The position numbers and the translations under genes were made by a program. Of a DNA stretch of 60,000 nt, positions 1-9,818 are shown one piece after another; position 1 is the first letter of the stretch, and every line of letters begins with the position of its first letter. The notes beneath the pieces were generated by a model, which had not been told where the DNA came from, searched no databases, and saw only the letters and a list, made by a program, of their open reading frames with translations. Source of the stretch: Takakia lepidozioides (taxonomy: Eukaryota; Streptophyta; Takakiopsida; Takakiales; Takakiaceae); the NCBI GenBank assembly GCA_030704615.1, contig CM060732.1, positions 30,797,053 through 30,857,052 on the forward strand. Reading direction: 5' to 3'.

Positions 1-967
1 CGTTTGTTTGAAGCTGTTTGTCTCGTCCGAGTGCATCCACCAACGACTCCGGCCGACATTGCGGAGTTCGCCATCACTCATGGGGGCAAGTTCATAGACG
101 ACAGGACAGATCCTCCCACGGATGACATGCACCACAACTACGTCGACAGCAACGTGTGCTTGCGAAGGGGGAATGGGGTTCCTTGGAGAGGGGCGAGGGA
201 GAGGAGCCCGGCTTTCATTCAAACGATTGTGGAGTGCTACACCTACACAGACGCCAGAGTTCTGGATTTGTCAATGGGCACAGGTTCGTCTCTTCAACAT
301 TCACATTTCATGAGGTTTGATTGAGCTTGCACTTTCAGCACTTCCCACCGTTCCAAATGTGTCTTCAATGTCTGCTTCCTTCATTCTATTCCACTGGAGG
401 TGCTTCGTACCACGCTTGCAAGGCCAGTGCGCGACATCTCTTTGGGATTGAAGGGGATGCTGAGATTTACAAGAACCTCCTGATGGGTTTGGGTGGACAC
501 ACTTCTCAAGCCCCGTCCCGCTGATATTGATACAGAGGAGACTTCCGACAAGGAGCTGGACTCCGACTTTGCCTGTGAGTAAGTTCAATCTGTGGATGCT
601 TGCATTGTTGTTTCAATATCGAGAATCACCGTTCTTCAGGCAAAGTTCACATGGGAGACATCCTCTTCGTTGGACTTGTGCATTGCATCATTGTGTTCAA
701 AATGGGTTTATGTCGACATGTGTAGGAGTCCACGTGCTTCCACTTACCCTCTAGGGCTATCACACCTATTTTGGACTTCTTTCCAGTCCTCCTCGGTCTT
801 GCGTGCTACCTGTCTATGCGGAGGCACTCGCAACAAGCATGTCCGTTCATGGCACTCGGAGTCCACCCATCGACGGCCATGGTAGAAGACGTGGTGTTGG
901 GGCCAGAATCTTTGTGGATGACATAGCACAGGAGGTCGAGACTGATTCTGATGATTGTGACACTTGA
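1..967 (+). pseudogene. DNA amino-methyltransferase-like gene, copy A (3' part)
   Basis: Three exon-like blocks lie at about 1-283, 400-574 and 640-967; the 5' part is outside the window. Block 1 encodes WRGARERSPAF and ends in LDLSMGTG, where a phase-1 intron (GT at 284, AG at 398-399) splits the glycine loop. Block 2 continues ASYHACK then RHLFGIEGDAEIY. A D-L-S-x-G-T-G loop followed by R-x-L-F-G-I-E-x-D is how motif I and its next strand look at the C-terminus of class-beta N4-cytosine/N6-adenine methyltransferases; this is family knowledge, not a database hit. Block 3 ends in LPVYAEA and an acidic DSDD tail before TGA at 965-967, shared with copy B. The frame slips once near 505 and a TAG at 752-754 interrupts the last block, so the copy looks broken. 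No DPPY-type catalytic motif is visible: the nearest string is DPPTDD. Function in the plant is unknown. Confidence 0.55.
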
Positions 968-1506
968 TATGAAGTTTTCTTTTGGTTTTATTCGGGGCCA
1001 AATTTGAAATGGGATGGTTGTGTGTCCTTGTCGTCCTGTTTGCAATGTGTGCGTGGAATGCACATTCATGGGAACAAACTATTGTTGGAGATGGGGGTTG
1101 CATGGACTGCCCGGATTGTTCCTTCAATCTATTTAGTGTTTTGTGGACCTCACAGACTTGAGTGCATTGCAAAAACAAACAAACGACTTTGGTTCGTGTA
1201 GAGCATTCTCGCATCATTTGCTCGTTGGTCTCCAAACCATTCCTGCTAGAAGAATGGTTGGTGAATCCATCACGGTGAAGTCCACCTCATCAAAGAGCGT
1301 TCAGGCATTCTCAAATCTAATGAGCATCCATGATGCTCCTGCACATACCTGGCATGTTCGCAAGGGTGGTGAGTAAGAAAAGATTTCGCAGGGATCCGCT
1401 TTAGATGATGTCAGTGTGCACCTCCTCACGACGTACCCACATAAACTTGTGAGGGCTTGGTATGTTGATAACGTCTGGATGGATGCAATGGATACAGATG
1501 CATGTT

Positions 1507-1588
1507 GACGTGGCGTGAGCCTGTGCTGGGCTCACGGTTTCCCGGGCTCACAGGCTCACGCCTCCAGGCTCACGGAATAGCACCCCCC
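1507..1588. repeat. GTGAGC-rich element end
   Basis: A run of GTGAGC/GCTCAC words ends in GGAATAGCACCCCCC at 1588. Read from the outside inward this is GGGGGGTGCTATTCCGTGAGC. It matches the element ends at 7279 and 9818 and the left end at 16758, so it probably marks the right end of a mobile element lying to its left, perhaps one that carries copy A. No partner end is seen inside the window for this copy. Confidence 0.5.
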
Positions 1589-1699
1589 TTGAAATGCGAA
1601 GAACCAAATTGATGTCCGCCTTCGGAAAGCAGCTTAGAATAGTAGATCCTGGACTTGGTTCTGAGTTCCTTCAGCAAATCAAATCTCACTATGACAAGC

Positions 1700-4600
1700 A
1701 TGTGCATCGGAGATGCAGCAGGAGAAATTGCACCGGCTGGCCATATCCACGGTCGACCCACAAACAAAAATAAGGTGGCTGGAGATATGGAACTCAGATC
1801 AGACAGTAAAGGACTTGAATCAGTTCCCAAAGAGCACCATACAGCCTGGCACAAAGGTGGAAGGAATCAGTGATTTGGTGTTTGATAACTGGCTCCACAA
1901 GGCTACATTTTGGAGTCAGGTGTATATTCAAATAAGCCGTTTTCTTTTCTTCAATTATGTGATGAGTATCTTATTTGCAATACTGACAAATATACAATTT
2001 GCAGCTAGAAAAGCGCGCCGTCATTGTGCTGGATCAGACTTTGAAGGACTTCAACATTTCGATTGTTTCCCCTCCCCAAATGTCATTAGAGGCATACATA
2101 AGGAAGTGGAGAGGTCTCACCTGGAGATACTGTTTTTTCCGGGAGTTCTCCAAAGATGGTAACATTTTACGGTCCAACGACTTTGACAGTCAGGTTGGAG
2201 GAGAGTGGGCCATGATGCGAGTTGTGTACAGGTGCAATATCATACTGGAAACTCTACTGCACTTTTTGGGAAATAATTTGGCTTCATAAGGATTGTAATC
2301 ATAGATCCAAATTGAATGTCGTTGACTACATTCACTTCTTTGTCTGAGTCATTCTTAAGCGAGAATTTGAATTCACCTGGATTAGGAGCTTAGGGTGTAA
2401 TTATAGTGTCCCTGATTATAATTGATAATGTCCCTGAATGGCGTTGACGACATTCACATCTAGAGTTGTTGAGAGGTCCTCCGAGTTATGTAAGTTTTTG
2501 TAATGTCCATAGAGTTTACAGTGAGGGTTCCTCACTTCAGTTTGCTGAATGTCAATGCAGACATTCAGTTGTTCTGCATTGCTTTTGCCTCTTGCGAGAA
2601 ATCTTGAGGCTTGATTAGCTGTGTTATCAGAGATCCAAAGTGAATGTCGTTGACGACATTCACTTCTATGTCTGTGTCAGTCACCAACGACAATTTGAAT
2701 CTACATGGATTGGGAGCTAAGGGTGTATTAATTGGTTCCTTGTTCGTAATTTTGTGAATGGTGTTGACGCCATTCACATCCTATGTTATTATGAGGTCCT
2801 CAGTGTTATGTTCGTTATGAATGTCCATTGAGTTTTTGGGGAGGGTTCCTTACTCGAGTTTCTGATTTCCATCCAATGATTTTGCAGTTGTCAAGGACTG
2901 TCATGGACTCGCTCTTCACATGCTAATATGTTGAGGAACAAACAACAATAAATTCTTATTTTAGGTGTGGAAAACTTAACATGTACATCCAATCACAAAG
3001 TTTGGAGCACTCAACTAGTCCCTAGGTATTCAACAGAATAGTTGCTCATATTTGCTCTTTTAATATGATTGCATGTCAGCTACAACAGATCCAAGAATGT
3101 GTGCTTACTGGACAGTGGCAGAATTGATTGCCACCACTTCATTGTTGCGAATGAAGTTTGTGGCTGCATAGCACCTGCCTTTCAGTTGTTGGCTTCCAGA
3201 GCTATCAAAACCTTGACTCTGACTTTAGCAAGTGCTGGGAGTAACTCTTCATCCATCCATGCCTATGCAAAATATGCAATGAGCTTTCTCACTTAGTCAC
3301 TGCATCGAGTCACCTACTATATCCAAGCTGGTTGTAACTTTGTCAGTCTATTCGCCTCTCATTTGGACATGTTTTTGAGCGGTATTCCAGACTATCTTGA
3401 CATGTGGTCGGACCCTACAAACGATCCAACCATGTATACTGCAGGGATATTGAAGGACTGGAGTCCTTCTCACTTCAGAGACTGTGGCTGGTACCTTGAC
3501 TGCCCACCGGAGCACACGACCTTTCAAGAACAGCATATGAAATATTTGAACAATAATGTTGAGATGCTGACGCCTTTGACTGACAAAGAGTACCAAAGAA
3601 ACATAGCAACATTGGCTGCCAAGGAGCCTGATGCTCAGGGAATGCCGCAGAAGGGAAAGAAGGCGAGCCGCAAACCAAAAGACAAGGCTCTTGATGTCAT
3701 AGCCATCTCACCAGCAAAGCCAAAGGACAAAGACAAGTCCAAAGAGAAGGAAAAGGACAAGGGGAAGGAGAAAGAAAAGGAGATGGAGAGTGGGCAGGAC
3801 TTCACTACTGGAAGATATACCCGCACAGTTCAGTGCGTGTTCGATGCCAAGCCACACCCTTCCCGTTCTGATTCGGCAGGAGAGATTAAAATTGTCAATG
3901 AGGGTTGGCTGTCGATGATGCAGAGTCGAAAGAGAGGATACACTGGGGTGCCTTCGCATACCTGGGACAACATAATCTCATTCCTCAATTTGGTGAGAAT
4001 TCCAGTTTCTTTCCTTTTTCTCTGAAAGTTTCATTGGCAGTATTTCAGTCTGGTTCTTTGAAAACATTCTTGCCATCATTCTTAAAAAAAACATGTCTGT
4101 TGCAGGTGAGCACAGGTCCCACCTTCGTGTGCGGTGTGCAGAAAACATATGCGGCTGACATTGTCATTCTCGACATCCCGGATGGCCAGGCTATGCCAGA
4201 AGTTCTTCCAAAGGGCAAGACGCCAGGCTGGAACAAATTCGAGGACAACTACTGGAGTTGGGTGTTCGGGTTCTGTAATAATTTCCTCTCTGATGCAGGG
4301 ACACTTCTACTTTTTCAGTCATGTGACAAAGATAGTCGTCGGGCATTGGCATCATACCTGAAGTCTTCAGGGTTTGAAGTTTTGCGCACATGGAATTGTG
4401 TGAACAGCCTCTACCTTGTGAAAGGGGGTTTCCCTGGTCAGCTGGTATGCCATCTCCCTTCTGCTTGTGCTTTCATGATGAGTTTCAATGTTCTCTGCAG
4501 CTCCACTCTAGAAGAATCTGTCATGATCAACACCAATCATCACCGATTCGTGATAAAAATGATTGTTTTGTGCCTGAGTTCTGAATAGCCGATATACACA

Positions 4601-5551
4601 CTTCCACTATAGATTGTGTTTACCACACTAACCTGCTATCTTTGGCAGACGAGGATGTTCGAGGTGATCTGCCTGCGGAGGATTCGCACCTCAAAGACAC
4701 CATCCTCCATCCGCAACTTTGAGATTTCTGACCAGGGTTGTTTCGTCAACCCCCCTATGAGCCGCATGTCGATGACATTTTGTACAACTTCATGCAGTCC
4801 AGTCAGACTCTGAAGAGACCAGATGGCACTCCCTGGAGAGGTGCAAAGGAAAAATCCCCAGCATTCATGCAAATACTTCTGGAGTCATGCAGCCACCACT
4901 CTGCACGGGTGGTCGATCTTTCTGTGTCCACAGGTTCGTTCTCTCCCTTCCGAATTGATTTTCTTTCACCAGTTCCATCTGCTTAAACCCCCCCCACCAA
5001 ACTGTTCATGTCCTCCTGTCTGGTGCAGGAGCAACTTACCATGCATGCAAGGCAGGCGGAAGAAGCCTTTTTGGCATGGAGGGTGATTCTGACCTCTACA
5101 ACACAGTGCTCCTCCCCCTTTTGTCTGGCTCCACTTCAGGCACACAGACTGATCGGATTCAAATTTGAAATGATGACGATCCCAAAGATAAGCAGGTCGA
5201 CACGACTTTTCATGTGAGTAAGTGCTAAACCCACTTTGGGAGTCATACTCAATTTCTCAATAACATCAAAGTTACAGTAATAACTTTTTCAGGCTGTCTT
5301 TCAGGAAAGGCAGCAGGGGATCTTCAGGAGATACAGTCATTTGTGGCGAGTCTGTTTTCGACAACCCCCTTTCCAATTTTCTGCTTCCTGATTATGCCGA
5401 AGCAATGACACTTCACGCGGCCGAGTCCCTATCCCCTGAATTTTTACTGCCCGGCCGTAGGTGTAGCCAACGTAGATCCGGAGTTCTTAAATACTTAGAC
5501 TTAGATGCAGAGGAAGTGGGGATACATTGTACTGACTCTGAGTCAGACTGA
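1700..5551 (+). pseudogene. DNA amino-methyltransferase-like gene, copy B (nearly full length)
   Basis: Exon-like blocks with good GT/AG borders and matching phases: about 1710-1919, 2005-2158, about 3090-3150 (weak), 3297-3992, 4106-4444, 4649-4933, 5029-5213 and 5293-5551. The 3297-3992 block encodes a conserved N-terminal part (SLFASHLDMFLSGIPDYLDMW) and a Lys/Glu-rich linker at 3650-3790. 4106-4444 encodes ADIVILDIPDG, then SDAGTLLLF and YLKSSGFEVLRTW, the fold pattern around motif IV of an amino-methyltransferase, but with DIPD where a catalytic DPPY would be expected. 4649-5213 encodes MFEVICLRR, WRGAKEKSPAF, VVDLSVSTG (motif I, with Ser for Gly) and RSLFGMEGDSDLY. 5293-5551 ends in LLPDYAEA and TDSESD before TGA. 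Breaks: a one-base frame change between about 4735 and 4755 beside a C-run, a TGA after DRIQI near 5168, and no clear start. Whether it is a dead gene or an assembly error is open; the family itself is not one I can name. Confidence 0.55.
2300..2870. repeat. Two diverged tandem copies with GAATG...CATTC hairpins
   Basis: About 2300-2560 and 2628-2870 are imperfect direct copies sharing GGATT(A/G)GGAGCT(T/A)AGGGTGTA and GAGGTCCTC, in what would be an intron of copy B. Each carries short near-palindromes of the form GAATGtCGTTGACgACATTC (2313-2332, 2434-2453, 2642-2661, 2755-2774), with nine-base arms in the best case at 2642. The same hairpin style recurs in the foldback elements near 6.5-7.9 kb. 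Confidence 0.6.
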
Positions 5552-5680
5552 ACTATGTTATTTTAATATTCTGTTTCATCCTCTTTGGAAAACGTTGAAT
5601 CCCCTGCCTCCACCGTAGTTGTTCCTTTGGAAAGAAAAAAAATCAAAGAATCAACTACCATTTAAATTGCAATATGTATG

Positions 5681-5940
5681 AATCCATCTCACAAACCTCC
5701 CTCACTCTTGTCATATCCATTGTGCTTTCATCTACAGTGTATTCATGCGTGCTCCATTCATGAATGTTTTCCTTTGTTCAACATCCATTGTACATTCATC
5801 CTCTGTACTCTTTAATCCACCCCACAAACCTTCCACACTCATGTCATATACGTTGTGCATTCGTCTAAAGTTTTAGTCATGCATCTTCCTGTCATGAATG
5901 TTTTTCATTGCTCAACATCCATTATACATTCATCCATTTG
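5681..5940. repeat. 132-bp tandem duplication
   Basis: Two adjacent copies start at 5681 and 5813 with AATCCA(T/C)C(T/C)CACAAACC and both end in ACATCCATT(G/A)TACATTCATCC. They differ at scattered positions, so the duplication is not recent. It lies between copies B and C and runs into the CATTCATCC array. Confidence 0.7.
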
Positions 5941-6048
5941 ACTCTTATCCATCCCTCATTCATCCATCTACATTCATTTTTCACACTCATCCATCTGTTT
6001 ATCATCCAACTGTACATTCATCCATCCTTTATTCATCTGTTGCTTTCA
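5925..6048. repeat. Imperfect CATTCATCC array
   Basis: Repeated CATTCATCC/CACTCATCC/TATCATCC words with T/C bias, ending in TTGCTTTCAG that could act as a splice acceptor for the fragment after it. A second array of the same kind is at 9425-9655. Confidence 0.6.
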
Positions 6049-6089
6049 GGTGGGAATGACCACTGCCTTTTATTATGTCGTCCAGCTTG

Positions 6090-6240
6090 TTTCCGCGGTA
6101 AAGGGTGCCAATCCGCGGGAATACACTCCACTTCTTCCTGGGCGCGTGGTGACGCGGTCTTCAAGTGTGATGACGTGGAGTGAGCCCCGTGATGTGGCAT
6201 TGGCGCAAGGTGACGTGTTCGAAATCCTAAAAGGGGGGGG
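6090..6240. repeat. TTTCCGCGGTAA module, copy 1
   Basis: Starts TTTCCGCGGTAAAGGGTGC and continues with AATCCGCGGGAATACACTCC, then GTGAGC-type words. The same order of words is found at 7134-7279 in the same orientation and more weakly at 9063-9170. It is probably a terminal or subterminal part of one mobile-element family. A long G-run at 6230-6246 ends it. Confidence 0.5.
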
Positions 6241-6245
6241 GGGGG

Positions 6246-6439
6246 GCATATTGACTCCTCTTGCGATCTGGTGGATGGTGATTTCATCTACAACTACATG
6301 GATGCATCACTTGCTGTGTTGTGGGCGTCCGGAGAGCCATGTAGAGGTGCATGGGAGAAGAGTCCGGCCTTCATGCAGACTGTCATCGCGTCCTGCAACG
6401 TTCAAGGGTCCCAGGTTGTTGATCTCTCTCTTGGAACAG
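6246..6439 (+). pseudogene. Methyltransferase-like gene copy C, 5' half
   Basis: Encodes VDGDFIYNYMDASLAV, then GEPCRGAWEKSPAFMQ and VVDLSLGTG, ending at the same intron position inside the glycine loop as copies A and B (ACAG, GT at 6440). The G-run and element module upstream cut off the earlier exons. No matching second half follows on the plus strand; instead a fitting 3' half lies on the minus strand at 7280-7679. The two halves together contain one set of the exons seen in copy A, which suggests one gene split by an inversion. Confidence 0.6.
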
Positions 6440-6502
6440 GTTCGTGGTTTTGCACTGACAGTCTCGCAATGTTCTGCCTTCATTTGCTATTCTTTTTGGA
6501 AA

Positions 6503-6664
6503 TCATGATCATGAAGAAATTGAGTGTGTTGACGCACTCAGTTCTGCGCGGGGGAGGGGGAGGGGGGGGGGGGGCGGGAGGGATATATATATCCCCCTAT
6601 ATACCCCCCCCCTCTTACCCGCCGGTACCCAAGGTGAAAATCCGGACCTGCACAACACCGTCGA
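6503..6664. mobile_element. Foldback element, copy 1
   Basis: Begins ATGATCATGAAGAAATTGAG, continues with the hairpin GAGTGTGTTGACGCACTC, a G-rich tract, a TA-rich centre and the right end GGTACCCAAGGTGAAAATCC. An inverted copy lies at 7718-7886. It sits in what would be the intron after the 5' half of copy C. Confidence 0.6.
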
Positions 6665-6806
6665 TCATGAAGAAATTGAGTGCGTTGACGCATTCACATG
6701 TCCGCGGGGAGGGTGGACGAAAAAAAAAACAATATATATATATATATATTCCCCTCCCCCCGCGGAGGACTAAGTGCGCCGCACTCAATTGCTTCATGAT
6801 CATGAT
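6661..6806. mobile_element. Foldback element, palindromic copy 2
   Basis: Left arm 6664-6715 (ATCATGAAGAAATTGAGTGC ... CCGCGGGGAGGG) and right arm 6751-6806 are inverted copies of each other around a TA microsatellite. This is a near-complete palindrome of the same family as the element before it. It is followed by poly-A tracts at about 6850-6867. Confidence 0.6.
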
Positions 6807-6904
6807 TTCACGATGATCATCGACGACATCTATCCAAAACAGGGGGAGGAAAAAAAAAAAAAAAAACTTATTTTTTTTCAATTTATTTTTGAATTCTCAT
6901 GTGC

Positions 6905-7105
6905 CTGACGCCCCCTTAATTCCCAACCCTGTTTCCCTCCATGAACATGGCAGTTCGCTAAGGGTTAGGGTTGGGGTTTGGAGTTACGATTTGCAACGTT
7001 TCCCCGGTTTGCCGTGTTTCCGCAGTAATGACGTCATCTTAATTCCCAGCCTATTTCCCTTCACGAACATGGCAGTTCGCTAAGGATTAGGGGTTAGGGT
7101 TTGCC
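6905..7105. repeat. Tandem repeat with GGGTTAGGG words
   Basis: Two copies of CTTAATTCCCA..CC..TTTCCCT..A.GAACATGGCAGTTCGCTAAGG begin near 6916 and 7039. Each is followed by GGTTAGGGTT-like words and by a GCCGTGTTT string that leads into the module at 7134. Confidence 0.6.
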
Positions 7106-7133
7106 GTGTTTGCCGATTTGCTGTGTTTATCGT

Positions 7134-7279
7134 GTTTCCGCGGTAATGGGTGCTCATCCGCAGAAATACACCCTGCATCTTCCCCCATTCTCGTGCCACG
7201 TGGACTGGGCTCAAGTCAAGCTCTTGGGCTCACAGGCTCCTGGGCTCGCGTGGCTAGGCTCACACTCTAGCATCCCCCC
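7134..7279. repeat. TTTCCGCGGTAA module, copy 2, with GTGAGC element end
   Basis: Same start as the module at 6090 (TTTCCGCGGTAATGGGTGC), then GGGCTCA words and the terminal CTCTAGCATCCCCCC. Read inward from the right this is GGGGGGATGCTAGAGTGTGAGC, the family end also seen at 1588 and 9818. Its right border abuts coding sequence of copy C on the minus strand. Confidence 0.55.
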
Positions 7280-7679
7280 AGCCTCCGCATAGCATGGCAA
7301 CTTCAGGATGGTTGGCGGACTGGGGAAAAAGGGCAACAAAAGGGAGATTCCTGGGTGTCTTAGGTCTCCTGCAATAACAACACAAAGTTGTTGGTCAAAA
7401 AAACACTTGGACAGCACTGTCGAGGGCAGACTCATGAACAAAATGCAAAGACAGAAGGATTCAGGACAGTACATGGCCAAGACTTACTCACAGTCAAAAT
7501 CGTCGTCAATCTCCATGTCCTCGTGATCCAAGGCTACTACCAAGACCGCCTCCTTATCTGTCTGTGTGCCAGAAGACGAGCCCTCATGAAGAGGAGCTAT
7601 GACCTCCTTGTAAAGCTCCGCATCGGCCTCAAAGGCGAACAAATGCCTTCCTGCTGCCTTGCAGACATGGAATGAGCCC
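7280..7679 (-). pseudogene. Methyltransferase-like gene copy C, 3' half (inverted)
   Basis: On the minus strand, an exon 7679-7492 follows TTTGCATACAG and encodes GSFHVCKAAGRHLFAFEADA, a Thr/Asp stretch and IDDDFDC, ending at a conserved GTGAGTAAG donor. A second exon starts at 7368 after ATTGCAG and encodes a short stretch ending LPCYAEAG. There it is cut by the GGGGGGATGCTAG element end. Copies A and B show the same exon order and the same YAEA motif near their C-termini, so only the acidic tail is missing here. The acceptor phase of the first exon seems one base off compared with copy A, a further sign of decay. Confidence 0.6.
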
Positions 7680-7717
7680 CTGTATGCAAAATCGATCAAT
7701 GAGCAAAGAGGATGATC

Positions 7718-7952
7718 ATCGATGACATCGATGACAGTGTTGTGCGGGTCTGGATTTTCACCCCGGGTACCCGGCGGGTTGGGGAAGGGGGGGAAGGGAA
7801 TATATATATATATCTTGTTTTTTTTCCGGTTCCCACCCCCCGCGGAGAACTGAGTTCAACACACTCAATTTCTTCATGATCATGTTTTCAGGATGATCAA
7901 CGACGACAGTGTTGTGCGGGTCCGGATTTTCACCTTGGGTACCCGGCGGGTT
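7718..7952. mobile_element. Foldback element, inverted copy 3 and partial copy 4
   Basis: 7718-7886 is the reverse complement of the element at 6503-6664: GTTGTGCGGGTCTGGATTTT, GGTACCCGGCGGG, a TA tract, then GAGTTCAACACACTCAATTT and CTTCATGATCATG. Another partial copy of its outer end follows at about 7893-7952 (TTGTGCGGGTCCGGATTTTC). Confidence 0.6.
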
Positions 7953-9000
7953 AAGGTTAGCGTTATTTTTTATTAGCAATTTTTCGCCATTTGGCCATCT
8001 GAAAATCCCATTGGCGAATGAAACAAAGGGAAAAAAATGTCCAAATAAGGCAGTTTTCGCCAAAAACTGGGGGTCTCAAAAAGGTCCTTGCCTGTGGACC
8101 CACGGGGGCAGCACAAATGTAGCCATGGCGGGCCCCATACAGGATGATCTGACGAGCCAGATGAGGAGTGGGTTGAGAATTGTGGGGCCTCCTCCGTTTC
8201 CCATCCCAAGGAGATGCTTGTCGCCGGTCTTGCGAGAACTATACACCTCATTTGCACCAATTAGCCTATGGTTTTCACATAGAATAGAAAGAGTTCCATT
8301 TGTCCTATGGTTTTTAACTATTTTTGTACTTCACCTTCTATTGCTCATCAACATCCATTTGATTCGCAAAATATGGCAAGGGTGGAAATACATGTAGCCT
8401 ACCAATTCGAGGAAAATTACCTAGAGTGGGCCATTTGCACTAGCCTACACCCAATATATATAGCCACTCCTACTCATTTTCAAAATCCCTAAAAAAACCC
8501 TTGGTTAGGGTCTGGTTCACCTATCTGGATACGGACGCGTGCCATCACCAAAAACTCGGACCCTGACCCGGGTTCATTTTAAAAATGAAACCGGACCCGG
8601 ACCCGGACCCGCCATCTAGGTCCAGAAGCCGTTAAAGCCGCTATTCGCGGGCCAGAGTTGGTATAGCCATCTTAGTTGACTTTCTAGAAAGTTCTACTTT
8701 CTAGATAGTTCTACTATTGTCGGTGGGTTGAAAAACAACTCACTAGTGGGTGTGGCTGCTGCAGGAGTATACTTATAAGAATAGTGACTAGAGAAGGTTG
8801 GGGCTTGGTGAGAGTGGGGCCAGGTGGGATCGCGGCTTGGGGCTCGTCTTCAAGGTGGAGCGCTTGGGGCTGGTGAAGGGTGGGACCAGCTGCATGAAGT
8901 GCTTGGGGGTGGGAGTGTTTGGGGTTAACGAAGTAGGGCTGGGGGAATTGGGTCGATCATTGTGCTTCTAAAAGGGACTCAATATTGCCGTGTTTGCCAT
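7953..9000. other. Gene-free stretch
   Basis: No coding exon is recognised. It holds A/T-rich sequence, a (GGACCC)n microsatellite at about 8600-8615 and G-rich GGGGCTTGG words at 8800-8940. The longest open stretches are short and not conserved with anything I know. Confidence 0.5.
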
Positions 9001-9062
9001 ATTTTACCGTGTTTGCCGTGTTTGGAAGTTTCGCAGTGTTCACCTCTTCTTCCAAAATATAC

Positions 9063-9170
9063 GTTTCCACGGTAATAGATCCCCTCTAAACCTTGGGCTC
9101 ACTCTTAGAAGGCAAAGCGTGAGCCAAGCTCCTGGGCTCACGCGGCTAGGCTCACGCCGTAGCTACGCTC
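9063..9170. repeat. Diverged element module, copy 3
   Basis: GTTTCCACGGTAATAGATCC followed by GTGAGCCAAGCTCCTGGGCT and CTCACGCGGCTAGGCTCACG repeats the order of the module at 7134-7279. GCCGTGTTTGCC strings precede it at 8987-9020 in the same way. Its outer end is degraded. Confidence 0.5.
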
Positions 9171-9424
9171 GCGGAGGCTGCAGCCAAAGAGTTTAGTTTG
9201 CAAGCATCTCCTCCTCCTCTACTTTGTTACCGTAGGGCAAATGTGCACAACAGGGTAGGGTCTATATAGATAGTAGCGCTTCAGAGTCGGATGCAAACTC
9301 CAGTTGCAGTGGATAGTGGCATTTTTCAGAATGACTCACCTTGTTTCAAAAATATCTATCTGTGTCCCTGTGAGGGGGTTGTTTGCTTTTTGTCCGGTGT
9401 GTGCATCTCTTTCTGTTATTGTCT

Positions 9425-9655
9425 CCATAACTCATTTCATCCATATAACTCCTTTAATCCACAGTTGCAACTCCATTCCTTCATTTTCTACGGGTCGATA
9501 ATACATGCAGTCTTGGTTATCCACTCATCCATTGTTCATGCATCGCTATGAATATGTCTATCCAACAGTCATCTTGCATTCATCCATTCTTCAATTATTC
9601 ATATGCCACTCATCCAATATTCATCCTTCATTCATCCAACATTCATCCAGCGGTC
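9425..9655. repeat. CATTCATCC array, second copy
   Basis: Imperfect CATTCATCC/TTCATCCA words over about 230 bases, matching the array at 5925-6048. Confidence 0.55.
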
Positions 9656-9754
9656 GTCCAAGTACACACAATATGTATTCTAGAAAATTCTGCAACACTT
9701 GTTTGTATGAGTCCGCATCCGCGGTTGTAGGCCCATGCATCCTATTGTGTGAGA

Positions 9755-9818
9755 ATCTTCCCGCTCACGGATTGACATCTTCCCGCTCACGTGAGCCGCT
9801 CACGGACTAGCACTCCCC
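9755..9818. repeat. GTGAGC-rich element end
   Basis: CCCGCTCACGG words and the terminal GCTCACGGACTAGCACTCCCC at 9818, which is the same end sequence as at 1588 and 7279 in the same orientation. Its left partner is not resolved. Confidence 0.5.

Noticed and set aside
3635-3959. Minus-strand open frames with Ser/Phe/Leu runs
   Set aside because: They are the antisense of the Lys/Glu-rich linker exon of copy B.
5681-6048. CRISPR-like array of short repeats
   Set aside because: Repeats are imperfect satellites without regular unique spacers, in a plant genome.
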